Shown here piece by piece: positions 27,901-36,660 of a stretch of 64,000 nucleotides of DNA. A program made the position numbers and the translations under genes. The notes below the pieces were generated by a model, which searched no databases, was not told the DNA's origin, and was given only the letters and a program-made list of their open reading frames with translations. Source of the DNA: Lysobacteraceae bacterium (GTDB taxonomy: Bacteria; Pseudomonadota; Gammaproteobacteria; Xanthomonadales; Xanthomonadaceae); NCBI GenBank assembly GCA_030681035.1, contig JAUXUI010000108.1, positions 1 through 64,000 on the forward strand, in the 5' to 3' direction. Position 1 is the first letter of the stretch. The number at the start of each line of letters is the position of its first letter.

Positions 27901-27987
27901 CGCCGCCAACGGCACTTGCGTTGCGATAGCCGTCAACGGCGTCGCCAAGCCGAGCAGCAAGATCAGTCTCTGGGTGTTGCGATGCAT
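24901..27987 (-). CDS. Exported TPR-CHAT protease-like protein
   Basis: A 1028-residue protein with a signal peptide (about 1-22), a beta-rich N-terminal region, a long helical TPR-like array (about 160-640) and a C-terminal CHAT domain (about 740-1028). CHAT domains are caspase-like cysteine peptidases; both catalytic residues are present: His885 in HVSAHG and Cys932 in VLNACQLAQ. The first ATG of the frame is at 28089; ATG 27987 is chosen because it gives a clean signal peptide, though its ribosome site is weak. It follows the secreted-protein gene at 28105 and is the last of four genes that begin with an ECF sigma factor. Substrates are unknown. Confidence 0.88.
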   Translation of the reverse strand: MHRNTQRLILLLGLATPLTAIATQVPLAAQIDCAAVLTQRAALPMASDTLHLVVPESAPAGALLELREAGQDLTLQSDAPHRVLQTPPRYGVTLYRVQHPMSISIGRLRPGRGLGAFEMRLHCDAQQAERWWRWFGHASELADRFSGGVGSLRDDFPAAALATVKEQAFDPRSRALAAHLAAQALLLAGRAADASAAFEHAALAWQRIGDAQRASAAWVGVVEDLNRSGQYPRVLSLTRAATGAPDGSHYFGVRLENARCLALHYLHQLDAATACYAWTSERLDALDETLELASTGLDYAAVEVASGNADVARQLLLDSLALAQGAQSLTVQGRAQLELAGLARNQGDIADALHRLQQAQERFAAAAEPRWQANTLLRLAALLNELHAVGDARAAVQRALTLLDTRHAPARVAAAQALLARIELDDGDADAGLASIEQSLAGFQELGMSEEVASAQLLKARLLLQAGRVDDASNALAAAPIAELRSGAEVNARQLFGAELAMQAGKFEQSANLLRGLTTKLTWSEQLERTRLLAEADWRAGRRAKAHAALRASAHALVALSQRTGNAVLAHTLRASIATLRQTAIDLLAQELDEGNVRSEQWLQRLAPWLLDPADAATRGPVGNPPSADLDVALSALLLADSTAGNAGKPGTNAIHFALLDRLARAADGADTTISDSDMSPAALRTIARPGQPLLALLRGRHRLLRLWIETDAEPRLDSLDAGAIDLQLQPLRTLLARPDGNLALIDGHARALSERLFDGLGGRPLPARLQVIGDRLAATIPWPVLHWPQDTQPLAQVSMVVLLRLTTTAAPPRTLPERIEVLLAAQDGDTAANALPALAAAAFEPALIQRESPNRRVHTLAAVSREQTLSQLAEPGAWLHVSAHGKTQADRLLASGLWLNPQDGSNDAQFLSWADLFEHGVAADLVVLNACQLAQSDGAAANAALDFAAAVSRAGARDIIAAQWPVSDTASAVWVPAFYRALAAGGDSPDPAQALAAARRALRASRAFRHPFHWAGWVHWKRLNVGE

Positions 27988-28104
27988 TGCGGTGACGAGC
28001 CGCGCAGTCAGGCGCGTCGACGATGCATCGGATTCATCATTGCCATAGCGTTGTTGCATGGCAGGCATGGCAGGGCGGGTGTGCGGCATCCGCGCATGTC
28101 CGCG

Positions 28105-28986
28105 TCAGCGCTCAATCGATTCGTGACCACCACCGGTGTCGGTTTGCTGCCCCGGCCCCTCGCTTCCCGTCGTGGGCGCGACGCGACTTGCCTGCACGCC
28201 TTTTTGCAATTGCAGCGCGCTTCTCGCTGCGGTGCTGGGCTTGGGCAATGCCAACGCGCGCCCACGCAGGCAGCTGGCGTCGGTATCGGCATTGACGCAC
28301 AGGGTATTCGGCCCAGGCAAGTGCGCGGCCAGACAGGTGGTATCGCTGTTGTCGAACACTTCGACCAAATAGCTTTTGTAGCCATTCACGTCTTGCAGAT
28401 AGACGTAAAAATCATGCGAATTGAGTGCGTGACCGTTGGCGGTGATGTTGCTGCTCTTGAGCCAAACCACTTCGCGTGGGCCATGCGGGTTGTTGATGGC
28501 GGTGAGCTGGCCCCTGATTTTGCCAAGGCTGGTGTTTTCGATCTTGAACATCATGCCGGCAGGAGTTGCAGCGATGCGCAAGCGACTGCCGTTGCCATCG
28601 GCATCGATGATCGCAACCGGCCTGCAGATCGCGCCCTGGTTCACCACATGCTGCGATTTCAGGATCACCGGGCAGCGGGTAATCCAGAAATCGCTGTCGG
28701 GTTTGAGTGCCTGGATGCGAGTAGCCGTGGCGCCACCGCTGGCGGCCGGTTCGCTGCGCAACAATTTGCGCGGCGCGCTGACCTGGGTGGCGTCCATACC
28801 GACGAATTGTGTGCTGGCATCATAAAAACAGCGTGGCGTCGGCTGCTCCAGCGGATCGGATGGCTGCGCGAGCTTTTGCGGCAGCGCTTGCACCTGTGGC
28901 CCACGCACCTGGCCGACCGCAAGCGGTGCGGTAGCTGCCAACAACAGCACTGTTGTCAGCGTGCATAGCGATGATGTCTTGCTCAT
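28105..28986 (-). CDS. Secreted cysteine-containing protein of the CHAT operon
   Basis: A 293-residue protein I do not recognise. A signal peptide ends near AVG-QVRGP (about residue 25). The mature part has six cysteines and a beta-rich centre with LRIAATPAGMMFKIEN, LTAINNPHGPREVVWL and FYVYLQDVNGYKSYLVEVF. The C-terminal 50 residues are Ser/Gln/Gly-rich and look disordered. ATG 28986 has GAGGGG upstream; the frame is open for 113 more codons, but those overlap the anti-sigma-like gene. It sits between the anti-sigma-like protein (10 bases) and the CHAT protein, so it is a likely partner or substrate of the latter. Confidence 0.78.
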   Translation of the reverse strand: MSKTSSLCTLTTVLLLAATAPLAVGQVRGPQVQALPQKLAQPSDPLEQPTPRCFYDASTQFVGMDATQVSAPRKLLRSEPAASGGATATRIQALKPDSDFWITRCPVILKSQHVVNQGAICRPVAIIDADGNGSRLRIAATPAGMMFKIENTSLGKIRGQLTAINNPHGPREVVWLKSSNITANGHALNSHDFYVYLQDVNGYKSYLVEVFDNSDTTCLAAHLPGPNTLCVNADTDASCLRGRALALPKPSTAARSALQLQKGVQASRVAPTTGSEGPGQQTDTGGGHESIER

Positions 28987-28996
28987 GTTGTGCCCC

Positions 28997-29668
28997 TCAG
29001 TGATCGGCGGGTATGTCCAGCGTGCGCGAGGTGATCGCACCACCACGGCGGTATTCAATGCGCGGCGCCGGTTGATCGCCCAGACCCGTACGCGGCAACA
29101 GGAAACTGGCAAAGCCATCCGGCGACACCAGCAACGGCAGCGGTGCTTGCCCGGCCACATGCACGGTAACCTGCTCGGCATCCGGCGGCAGCCCCACTTC
29201 CACCAAGACATGGCTGCTTGCGGCCGCACCGGGGTACACCAGCGGCGGGCTGTCCACGCCGCGCAGGGTGTCAAATACCACGCGCTGCGGGCTGGCGATG
29301 ATCTGTGCCCGATGCCCGCCAGCACTGATCGAGAGCGGCCCGGCCAGCATCAGGCCCAAACCCCATGCAGCAACCACGCTGGCCGCCCAGGCCATTGCTG
29401 GCCATCGCGGTTTTTTGATCGAGCGACCGCCGGACCCAGACCGGGATGGCGATGCCACACCGCGCTCTGGTGCCAGCGCTGCCGACAATGCAAGCCCGTC
29501 GCGCAGATCGTTGTCGGCCTCAAGCTGTGCGAGCAGATGTGGTTTATCGAGAATGTACATCTCGAACCACGCCGTTTCGGGCTCGGACAGCTTGCGTTCC
29601 AGATAGCGTTGCAGCCATGCGCGCTCCAGCCAGTCGGACAGGAAATTGTTGTTGGGAACGTGACTCAC
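28997..29668 (-). CDS. Membrane anti-sigma-like protein
   Basis: A 223-residue protein. Residues 1-70 form an acidic helical domain with WLQRYLERKLSEPETAWFE, like the YLxGELSPEE start of zinc-type anti-sigma domains but without the usual Cys/His zinc residues. A basic stretch and one membrane helix (about 91-112) follow, then a periplasmic beta-rich domain. Position right after an ECF sigma gene supports an anti-sigma role. The GTG start at 29668 has GAGGAG 7 bases upstream. Function is inferred from layout, not from a recognised family. Confidence 0.75.
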   Translation of the reverse strand: MSHVPNNNFLSDWLERAWLQRYLERKLSEPETAWFEMYILDKPHLLAQLEADNDLRDGLALSAALAPERGVASPSRSGSGGRSIKKPRWPAMAWAASVVAAWGLGLMLAGPLSISAGGHRAQIIASPQRVVFDTLRGVDSPPLVYPGAAASSHVLVEVGLPPDAEQVTVHVAGQAPLPLLVSPDGFASFLLPRTGLGDQPAPRIEYRRGGAITSRTLDIPADH

Positions 29669-29740
29669 AGACGACTCCTCAAATGCTGCCAGGTGCCCCT
29701 GCCTATCAGGCCAAGTGTCGCGACAGGGCGATTTATCTCA

Positions 29741-30340
29741 CTACGCGTTGGCAATACCACGCTCGAGCAGCAATTCCTTCATCCGCGTGCGGGCACGATG
29801 CAGCACGCGGTGAAAGTGGTCGGGCTCGATCGCCAAGGCAGCACAAACCGTGTCGCGATCCTCCTCCCTGATGTAATAACGACGCAATACCTCACGATCG
29901 CGATCCACACTGAGTTCCGCCAACACGCGGTGTACGCTACGGCATAGCTGCTCTCGGCGAGCGTGGTGATCGGGTTGATCGGGATCGGGCAAATCGTCGG
30001 GAGACTGCGGATTGCTGTCGTTTTCGCCGCGTCGGCCACGCTTGCGATACTCGGCGGTGACCACGAACACCACGGTACTGCGCACGTAGGCCGGCAACGT
30101 GGCGGCATCGCGCAATGCGTTGTCACGCAAGCGCGTGATGAGCGTATGCAACACGTCCTGAACCAGATCATCGACGATTGGATCTGCCGGACGGGCATGA
30201 CGGCGAACCAACGCGCGCACGCCTGCCTGAAAAGCCAACACGAACTCGGTTTCTGCGGCCGGGTCACCCGCAGCGATGCGGGCGGCCAAGGCTACATAAT
30301 CGAAGGCGCTCTGGCCGATGGTCTGTGCGTTTAGCTGCAT
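29741..30340 (-). CDS. ECF-family RNA polymerase sigma factor
   Basis: A 199-residue sigma factor. Region 2 contains DPIVDDLVQDVLHTLITRL and a VVTAEYRKRGRR segment. A long acidic linker rich in Asp and Pro (about 105-125) separates it from region 4, where LSVDRDREVLRRYYIREE and the helix-turn-helix FHRVLHRARTRMKELL are seen. It begins a four-gene run (sigma, anti-sigma-like, secreted protein, TPR-CHAT protease) and is likely to control it. AAGGGGGATGC precedes the ATG. Confidence 0.9.
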   Translation of the reverse strand: MQLNAQTIGQSAFDYVALAARIAAGDPAAETEFVLAFQAGVRALVRRHARPADPIVDDLVQDVLHTLITRLRDNALRDAATLPAYVRSTVVFVVTAEYRKRGRRGENDSNPQSPDDLPDPDQPDHHARREQLCRSVHRVLAELSVDRDREVLRRYYIREEDRDTVCAALAIEPDHFHRVLHRARTRMKELLLERGIANA

Positions 30341-30503
30341 GCATCCCCCTTGCTGCGCGCGCCGATCCAGCGGAACCGATCACCCTGCCCCGGATGATAA
30401 CCGCCATTTGTGCAGGGAACCTTATAAATCGAGTCAAACGCTGTGTGCAAACGCCAATTCGATCAATACAGCATGTCGCCCAGGTCCATGCCCGAAAGAT
30501 GTT

Positions 30504-31706
30504 TCAGCCGCGAATTGCCACACCCGCCAGCCACTGCCGCAGCGGTGCAATGCGCCCAGCCAGGCCTAGCAACTGACCGCGCAGCAGGGTCGGCAGCAGC
30601 GCATCGTTGGAAAACGCGCGATTGATCGCTTCGAAGCTGTAGGCAGCCAGCGTGTTCTCGCTGCGGCGCTGGCGCTGGTACTGCGCCAGACGATGCGCCG
30701 CGCCGACATCGCGGCTCCCGGCTTTCGCCAGCAACGCGCGCAGGGCGCTGACATCGCGCAGCCCGAGATTCACGCCCTGCCCGGCCAGCGGATGCACCGC
30801 ATGCGCGGCGTCGCCGGCGAGCAGTACGCGGCCGGCGACATATTCGCGCGCCAGTTGCCGGCGCAGCGGAAAGGTGGCGCGCTGCGATACCGCCTGCACC
30901 TCGCCGAGGCGCGCGTCGAAGCTACGGCTGAGTTCACGACAAAAATCCGCCGGATCGAGCGCGGCGATGCGTTGCGCCTCGCTCTCGGGCAGCGTCCACA
31001 CGATCGAGCTGACATGGCCGGGCGCTGACCCGGGCAAGGCGTCGTGCCGACACGGCAGGAACGCCAGCGGACCGCCTGGCAAAAAGCGCTGCCATGCGGT
31101 GTCCTGATGCGGCAACGCGGTGCGCACGTAGGCCACCAGCGCCCGCTGCTGGTAATCGTGCGCAGCGCAGGCAATGCCGAGCTGCTCGCGCACCCGCGAT
31201 GCGGCACCATCGGCGGCTACCGCCAACGGCGCCGACAACTGCGCGCCGCTGCTCAGGCTCACCGTCACCCGATCCGCATCGTTTTGCAATGCGGCCAGTC
31301 GATCCGGGCAATGGCGGCGCACGTTCGGTTCAGCGCTGAGTGCGTGCCACAAGCGATCGACCAGCAGCGCGTTCTCCACGATCCAGCCCAGGCAATCACG
31401 GCCCAGTTCATCGGCATCGAATGCCAGTTCGCCGCCAGCGGCGGCATCCCAGACCCGCATCCGGCGGTAGGCCTGCGCACGTGCCGCCAGCACCTTGGGC
31501 CAAACACCGAGTGAATGCAGCAGCGCGGCGTTGTCCGGTGCGAAGGCAAACACCCGCAAGTCTGCTGAATCCGCCTGCCACGGCGCCGGCTCATGCGCTT
31601 CGACCAATGCCACCCGGCGGCCATCGCGCGCCAAGGCCAACGCCGCGCTGGCGCCGACCACGCCGGCACCAATCACGATCACATCGAAGGATTCGGTGCG
31701 GCTCAT
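30504..31706 (-). CDS. FAD-dependent ubiquinone hydroxylase, UbiI/UbiF type
   Basis: A 400-residue flavin monooxygenase of the UbiH/UbiI/UbiF/Coq6 family that adds hydroxyl groups to the quinone ring in ubiquinone synthesis. The FAD motif GAGVVG is at about residues 13-18. The second FAD motif is GDAAHAVHPLAGQGVNLGLRD, closer to UbiF/UbiI than to UbiH. The ring position it modifies cannot be told from sequence by eye. Its start overlaps the stop of the second hydroxylase gene (ATGA). Confidence 0.88.
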   Translation of the reverse strand: MSRTESFDVIVIGAGVVGASAALALARDGRRVALVEAHEPAPWQADSADLRVFAFAPDNAALLHSLGVWPKVLAARAQAYRRMRVWDAAAGGELAFDADELGRDCLGWIVENALLVDRLWHALSAEPNVRRHCPDRLAALQNDADRVTVSLSSGAQLSAPLAVAADGAASRVREQLGIACAAHDYQQRALVAYVRTALPHQDTAWQRFLPGGPLAFLPCRHDALPGSAPGHVSSIVWTLPESEAQRIAALDPADFCRELSRSFDARLGEVQAVSQRATFPLRRQLAREYVAGRVLLAGDAAHAVHPLAGQGVNLGLRDVSALRALLAKAGSRDVGAAHRLAQYQRQRRSENTLAAYSFEAINRAFSNDALLPTLLRGQLLGLAGRIAPLRQWLAGVAIRG

Positions 31707-32905
31707 GCCGGCCGCGCCAGTGCCAGCACCCAGCCGCGGTAGCCCATCGCACCACTGACCAGCGGCGCCTTCAGCCCGGGCAGATGCTCCAGCGCGAGCA
31801 AGCCGAGCGAGCGCAGCAGGTGCATCGAAAAACCGGGATTGGCGGTAATCCGCGCCAGACCATCGCTGAATGCCAAGGTTTGCTCGCGATCCTCACGGCG
31901 GCGCTCGCCGTAACGCGACAAGCGCTGCGACTCGCCCGGATCACCGCCATCAGCCAGCAATTCAGCCAGACACAGGGCATCACGCAGGCCAAGGTTGAAG
32001 CCCTGCGCACCGATCGGGTGGATGGTTTGCGCGGCATTGCCAATCAGCAGCGCACGCGGCGCCACCCACTGTTTCGCCAGCACGCGCCGGATCGGATAGG
32101 CGACGCGTTTGCCGACACGGGTAAAACGCCCGGCGCGGCTACCGAAGCGCTGTTGCAGCAAGGCCAGATATTCAGCGTCCGACAGTGCCGCCACGGCATC
32201 GGCCTGCTCGCGCGCCACCCCCATCACGCTGCCGTACAAACCATCCGGACGCGGCAACAGCGCCAGCGGGCCGCTGTCGGTAAAGCGCTCGAATGCCTGG
32301 CCATCGGTGGCGCGATTGGTCGCCACCGCCGATACCATCAGCGTTTGCTGGTAATCGGTGACAACCTTGCCAATCCCCAGCGCCGAGCGCACGAAACTCT
32401 GGCTGCCATCGGCGCCCACCAACAGCCGCGCGCTGATCGTGTGCTCGCCACCATCGCGCTGCACCCGCAAGCGCCAATGATCTACGGCGTAATCCATCGC
32501 CTGCACCTGCGCCGGGCAATAGCGGGTCAAGCCCGGCAGAGCGCACACCGCCGCTTCCAGCGCCTGGCCCAAATCACGCGCCACCACCACGCCGCCAAAA
32601 CGTTCGCGGCCGTAATCGTTTGCGTTGAGCCGTACCGCACCAAAATCACCGGCGCGGCTGACATGGATGCGCTGCACCGGCGCTGGCGGCTGGCGCAGGT
32701 GGCCGAGCACGCCCAAGCGAGTCAGCGCATTGAGGCTGGCATCGGCAAGCACCAGATTGCGCTCATCGAAGCTTGGTCGCGCCTGCGCAGCATCATCGGC
32801 CGCCACCGCCTCGACCAGCGCCACATCAAAACCGCTGCCAGCAAGGGCACAGGCCAGTCCGGTACCGACCAGACCACCGCCGATGATCACGATGTCGTGT
32901 TGCAT
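31703..32905 (-). CDS. ubiH: 2-polyprenyl-6-methoxyphenol hydroxylase UbiH
   Basis: A 400-residue flavin monooxygenase of the same family. The FAD motif GGGLVG lies at about residues 9-14, the DG motif at LLVGADGSQS, and the second FAD motif reads GNAAQTIHPIGAQGFNLGLRD, with the Asn-Ala-Ala form typical of UbiH. It is the first gene of a two-gene operon with overlapping stop and start, so the two hydroxylases are probably made together. Confidence 0.9.
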   Translation of the reverse strand: MQHDIVIIGGGLVGTGLACALAGSGFDVALVEAVAADDAAQARPSFDERNLVLADASLNALTRLGVLGHLRQPPAPVQRIHVSRAGDFGAVRLNANDYGRERFGGVVVARDLGQALEAAVCALPGLTRYCPAQVQAMDYAVDHWRLRVQRDGGEHTISARLLVGADGSQSFVRSALGIGKVVTDYQQTLMVSAVATNRATDGQAFERFTDSGPLALLPRPDGLYGSVMGVAREQADAVAALSDAEYLALLQQRFGSRAGRFTRVGKRVAYPIRRVLAKQWVAPRALLIGNAAQTIHPIGAQGFNLGLRDALCLAELLADGGDPGESQRLSRYGERRREDREQTLAFSDGLARITANPGFSMHLLRSLGLLALEHLPGLKAPLVSGAMGYRGWVLALARPA

Positions 32906-33129
32906 GGTTATCGTGCCCTGCCCTTGTTATCGCCTGTCGCCACACTGCAAGATTATGCATCGGAACGCACTACGGGCGATGGATGATCCGTTGACCATGG
33001 CGTCCGTGCTACTCAAATCGGGTGAAGTCGCTGCCGCCATCGCCGCTTCTCAAGTAAATCCGCATCGAACATTGCAGCACGCCGCGCTCAAGCGGTCGCT
33101 GCGGAATGGATTACGGATTCAGGGAAGGA

Positions 33130-34266
33130 TCACTGTTCATCGTCCTCGGGCTCGTCGCCGACCAAGTTCGAATCCGCATCACGCTCGATCAAGCGCTCAT
33201 GGGCGCCCAATCGGATTGATAGCTGAGTTCCTTCCAGTTTTGCCACGAGATCCAGAAGCGCCAACTCCCGACGCGCCGGATCACTGGCCGCTGCAGCCTC
33301 AAATGCAGAAATTTCTCCGACAGGACGATGCACATATCGCTCTATGAATGCGGCCATTGTTGGGCCGGCTTCCTCTTCCAAATGTCGCCATGCCTCATCG
33401 CCAATGAATGCATCGCCCCCATGACGACGAAAAGCGGATTGGAGCTCGGTAAGTTTGGTATTCTCGGTTGGATCGAGAACGACAAGAATTGGTTTCGCAC
33501 CTGAGTTTCGACAGTCCTCCGCAAACGATATCTCCTCGGAAAAACGTCCTTGCCCGCTAGCCGCGATCGTTACTCGTAACTTGAGTTCATAGGCAAGCGC
33601 GATTCCGTCAGGAAGGACCTTCCAGCAATCAACCTGGCGCCCTTTAGCGTTGTCCCCCGTGCGGCGAACGACTCTATCGCGCGATGACTTTGGTTCACCG
33701 CCAATTGCAGACGCCAAAATCGGCTCGAAAAGATAGCCTGTTTCTTGGGCTGCACGATTATCCAAATCGTAGAAGAACTTTCGCCAAGTCAGCCATGACG
33801 CCAAAGCCTCTGGGGGAAAATCTGGCCCGTACTCCATGAGTGAGCGAGGCGAAACTTGAACCATAGTGGGGAGTGGTTGTCGTTTGAGTATGAGTCCATA
33901 CTTTCGACGCCGCTTGTGAAGTTCGGTCAAGCACTTCAAGTAGGTGGCGAAATCTTCATCAAGAGACTCTCCGAACTGCAGCAGGTCTACCACGTCAGAA
34001 GTGGTCACCGACGGTGCAGGCTGGGAGAACCACTCCGGACTCAACGAGTAATATTCCGCCGGAGCGGCAATCTCTTTCCAGAAGCTCGAAAACTCCTCAG
34101 CCATTGCATCGGACTTGCCGATGTCCGAAGCAACTATCGCAATTACACGCGCCATTTCAGATGGTGCCATGACGGCATTCATCGTCGCGGTCTTGCTGAT
34201 CGTCAGGAGTCTGGTGAGTTGTTGCGATCTTTCGGCACTCAGTCTGCGTACTTTACGGCTATTCAA
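33130..34266 (-). CDS. Probable type II restriction endonuclease
   Basis: About 378 residues. A PD-(D/E)XK-like core is visible: D213 in GRQVDCW, and E227-x-K229 in AYELKLRV, about 14 residues apart, followed by [13 protein letters not shown]. It may be of the ApaLI-like restriction endonuclease type, but I am not sure of the subfamily. The partner methyltransferase lies upstream and ends at 34259, overlapping this gene. TTG 34266 is chosen because GGGAG lies 8 bases upstream. A TTG at 34296 and an ATG at 34182 are alternatives. Codon use and base composition are poorer in G+C than in neighbouring genes, which suggests transfer. Confidence 0.7.
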   Translation of the reverse strand: MNSRKVRRLSAERSQQLTRLLTISKTATMNAVMAPSEMARVIAIVASDIGKSDAMAEEFSSFWKEIAAPAEYYSLSPEWFSQPAPSVTTSDVVDLLQFGESLDEDFATYLKCLTELHKRRRKYGLILKRQPLPTMVQVSPRSLMEYGPDFPPEALASWLTWRKFFYDLDNRAAQETGYLFEPILASAIGGEPKSSRDRVVRRTGDNAKGRQVDCWKVLPDGIALAYELKLRVTIAASGQGRFSEEISFAEDCRNSGAKPILVVLDPTENTKLTELQSAFRRHGGDAFIGDEAWRHLEEEAGPTMAAFIERYVHRPVGEISAFEAAAASDPARRELALLDLVAKLEGTQLSIRLGAHERLIERDADSNLVGDEPEDDEQ

Positions 34267-35566
34267 ATGCGAAACTCCCTTGATGCATTCCTTCAAGAAG
34301 TGCTTCTGTGTTTTTCAACGCCGGGCTCATGCCCGTAGCCTCGGTCAGCACGTAGCCGAGAAGCTTCGCCGACGTGATGTGCTGTGAGCATTGAAGCCCG
34401 GAGCCGAATTTTCCGTCAATATTTTGAATATGCGTAGCCAAGATGCGGGCGGCCAACGGGGGCACTGCGTTCCCAATTTGCTGAATTACACTGACACTGC
34501 TCCCTTCCCACTGGTAAATATCCGGGAATGTCTGTAGGCGGGCGCACTCGCGAATTGTAAGAGATCGGTGTTCTCGAGGATGGATGAACTCGCGTGATGC
34601 AGCGCCCGTGATCGTTAACGACTGCAGATTGCCATGTAGCCGTTTGATTCCCGATGGTGCTCCGCCGCGCTTCTCTGTTGGGGTTCCATCAGCCACCCGG
34701 CGATTTGCTCTCCGGATAAAGCTTTCGTGCCAGAACTCGGAGGGCAGATCTTTCATTGTCTGCCCTGGCGCTAGAAGTTCTATCGGTTGCTTTTCGGATG
34801 ATTCTTGCGCCTGAAAGTGCTGCGTGACGCCCATTGCGCTGTTGCCTGTTCTCATGAGCGCGTCGAAGCGCCCAACGGGTTCGTCGGTCGAGTAAGTGGA
34901 AATAGCTGCCTTGTCAATGGATGGGCGACCAAGACCAGAGATTGCTTCATCCAACGTCGGCGCCATGGGTAGGCCGCAATTCTTTTTTGATTTGCCGCTG
35001 TCGTAGGAGAATAGCTCACGCGGAAACTCGAAGTCGACGCCGATTCGGTTACCAATGATCAGCACACGCTTTCGGGTCTGCGGCACACCGTAGGCAGCGA
35101 GATTGACCTTCTGCAATCGAATTGAGTAACCCAATTCTACAAACGCGCGTACAAGCCGAGCGATATCTTGTCCTTTGCCAGAAGTGAGCAAACCTTCTAC
35201 ATTTTCGAAGATAAACCACTTGGGCAACAACTCCTCAACGATGGCGAGGTAGTTGAAGATAAGACGGTTTCGCAGATCCGATGCGTTTCTCGGCCCTGCG
35301 GTGCTAAACCCTTGGCAAGGTGGCCCCCCGATGATTACGAACGGCGGTTGACCTCCTGTCATTCGCTTGAGCACACAAGGCGCGATTGTGCCAAGGTCCA
35401 TTTCGTGGCACGGGCTACCGACGTTGAGCTCGTAAGTTCGACATGCGTCCGGATCAATATCGACTCCAAAACCTGGTTTCAACCCAGCCTGCAAGAACCC
35501 GTACGAGAACCCCCCCGCGCCGGAAAACAACGAGACCACAAGTGATTCTGTGTGCATGCCTGGCAT
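34259..35566 (-). CDS. DNA (cytosine-5) methyltransferase
   Basis: A 435-residue C5 methyltransferase, the modification enzyme of a type II system. Motif I is [11 protein letters not shown], motif IV is GGPPCQGFS with catalytic C84, motif VI is FENVEG, motif VIII is [10 protein letters not shown], and motif X is QIGNAVPP. The target recognition region is between VIII and IX (about 215-340). The start may be ATG 35566 or ATG 35557; neither has a strong ribosome site. An extended -10-like TGCTAAGAT overlaps the first ATG. No separate controller gene is seen. Confidence 0.93.
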   Translation of the reverse strand: MPGMHTESLVVSLFSGAGGFSYGFLQAGLKPGFGVDIDPDACRTYELNVGSPCHEMDLGTIAPCVLKRMTGGQPPFVIIGGPPCQGFSTAGPRNASDLRNRLIFNYLAIVEELLPKWFIFENVEGLLTSGKGQDIARLVRAFVELGYSIRLQKVNLAAYGVPQTRKRVLIIGNRIGVDFEFPRELFSYDSGKSKKNCGLPMAPTLDEAISGLGRPSIDKAAISTYSTDEPVGRFDALMRTGNSAMGVTQHFQAQESSEKQPIELLAPGQTMKDLPSEFWHESFIRRANRRVADGTPTEKRGGAPSGIKRLHGNLQSLTITGAASREFIHPREHRSLTIRECARLQTFPDIYQWEGSSVSVIQQIGNAVPPLAARILATHIQNIDGKFGSGLQCSQHITSAKLLGYVLTEATGMSPALKNTEALLEGMHQGSFAFE

Positions 35567-36031
35567 CTTAGCATTTACGCATTCTTTCCTCGTTCAACCT
35601 GCCGCACTGAAAGCAAGCACAGGTGCGCAGGCCGACTGAACGAGACCGTGGTTCGCGGGAGCCAATCCTGTGCGATATAACAATAAGCGTTCATGTGCCA
35701 ACGTTTCTGAACCGATGACACGGTCGCGCTGTACGTGACCGGACACCCATCGAAAAGGTCTGGCTCAATCCAGATCGACAGTCACCAGCCACGACCGAAA
35801 CCGAGCGCTTGCCTGCATGATTGAGCGGACAACTTCGTTGGCAAATATCGAGGGTGTGGGTGATCACTGGATGAAATTGCTTCCAAGAGCCAAGGAAAGT
35901 ACCGAACTGCGGGTTCAGGCGCTGTCTGATCGAACCCATTGCCCAGCGCGCCAAGTCAGTCCGCGTGCCTCGCCGCACCGCCTTGCGGTATGCTTACCTG
36001 CGATGAAAGCCTTTCACCACGGATCGCAACA
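35567..36031. other. Intergenic region at the right edge of the restriction-modification island
   Basis: 465 bases with no convincing gene; open frames on both strands lack ribosome sites and family signatures. No inverted repeat ends or tRNA fragment were found. I looked for a cobalamin riboswitch before the DUF6580/adenosyltransferase genes and found no convincing B12 box. It should hold promoters for both neighbours. Confidence 0.5.
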
Positions 36032-36637
36032 ATGATGATAGAGCATAAGCCCACATCCCCGAACCGCAGTCCGCTGAAGCTTGGCACCGCAGTGCTTGCG
36101 GGCATCATTTTACTTGCCGCACTCACCCGCCTGCTGCCGCATCCGCCGAACTTTTCGCCGGTGCAGGCAATGGCGTTGTTCGGTGGTGCGTGGTTTGCCC
36201 AACGCCAACTTGCGCTGCTGGTGCCGTTACTGGCGATGCTGGTGTCGGATGTGCTGCTCGGCCTGATTAACGGCGGCATTTATTTTGATTATTTCGTCAG
36301 CGCCGGTTTCTGGCTGGTGTACGTGGCGATGGCGGCATGCACGCTGCTTGGCTTTGCCCTGCGTGGCCGCGCCAGTGCGTCGCGGGTGCTGGGTTATGCG
36401 CTCGGCAGCTCGCTGTTGTTTTTCGTGATCACCAACTTCGGCGCGTGGCTGGCCGACATCGCCAGCGCAACACCGTTGTACGCGCCAACGCTGAACGGGT
36501 TGCTGGCGGCCTACATTGCTGGCATCCCGTTCCTGCAAAACACCATCGCGGGCGCGCTGGCGTTCAGCGCACTGTTGTTCGGTGGTTTTGCCTTGCTGCG
36601 CCGGCGCCTGCCGGCCCTGCGTACGCAAACGGCCTGA
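36032..36637 (+). CDS. DUF6580 membrane protein
   Basis: A 201-residue protein with about five to six membrane helices after a short polar N-terminus. Residues with the pattern RLLPHPPNFSPVQAMALFGGAWF and VSDVLLG match the DUF6580 family, whose proportions recall the substrate-binding subunits of ECF transporters. The next gene encodes a cobalamin adenosyltransferase 23 bases downstream, so a role in corrinoid or cobalamin-related uptake is possible. Start codons at 36032 and 36035 are adjacent; the longer frame has no support. Confidence 0.75.
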   Translation: MMIEHKPTSPNRSPLKLGTAVLAGIILLAALTRLLPHPPNFSPVQAMALFGGAWFAQRQLALLVPLLAMLVSDVLLGLINGGIYFDYFVSAGFWLVYVAMAACTLLGFALRGRASASRVLGYALGSSLLFFVITNFGAWLADIASATPLYAPTLNGLLAAYIAGIPFLQNTIAGALAFSALLFGGFALLRRRLPALRTQTA

Positions 36638-36660
36638 TCGATCTGTCTGGCACGACACTC

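Noticed and set aside
26347-28968. Open frame of 873 codons on the plus strand, antisense to the CHAT gene
   Set aside because: It has no ribosome site, no recognisable domain and an Arg/Gln/Gly-rich composition typical of an antisense frame in GC-rich DNA. The minus-strand gene has a complete domain layout.
28987-29325. Longer N-terminus for the secreted protein at 28105
   Set aside because: It would overlap the anti-sigma-like gene and remove the signal peptide; GAGGGG before ATG 28986 supports the shorter form.
35567-36031. Cobalamin riboswitch before the DUF6580/adenosyltransferase genes
   Set aside because: No B12 box or the expected paired elements were found; AGCCAAGGAAAG near 35888 is only a partial resemblance.
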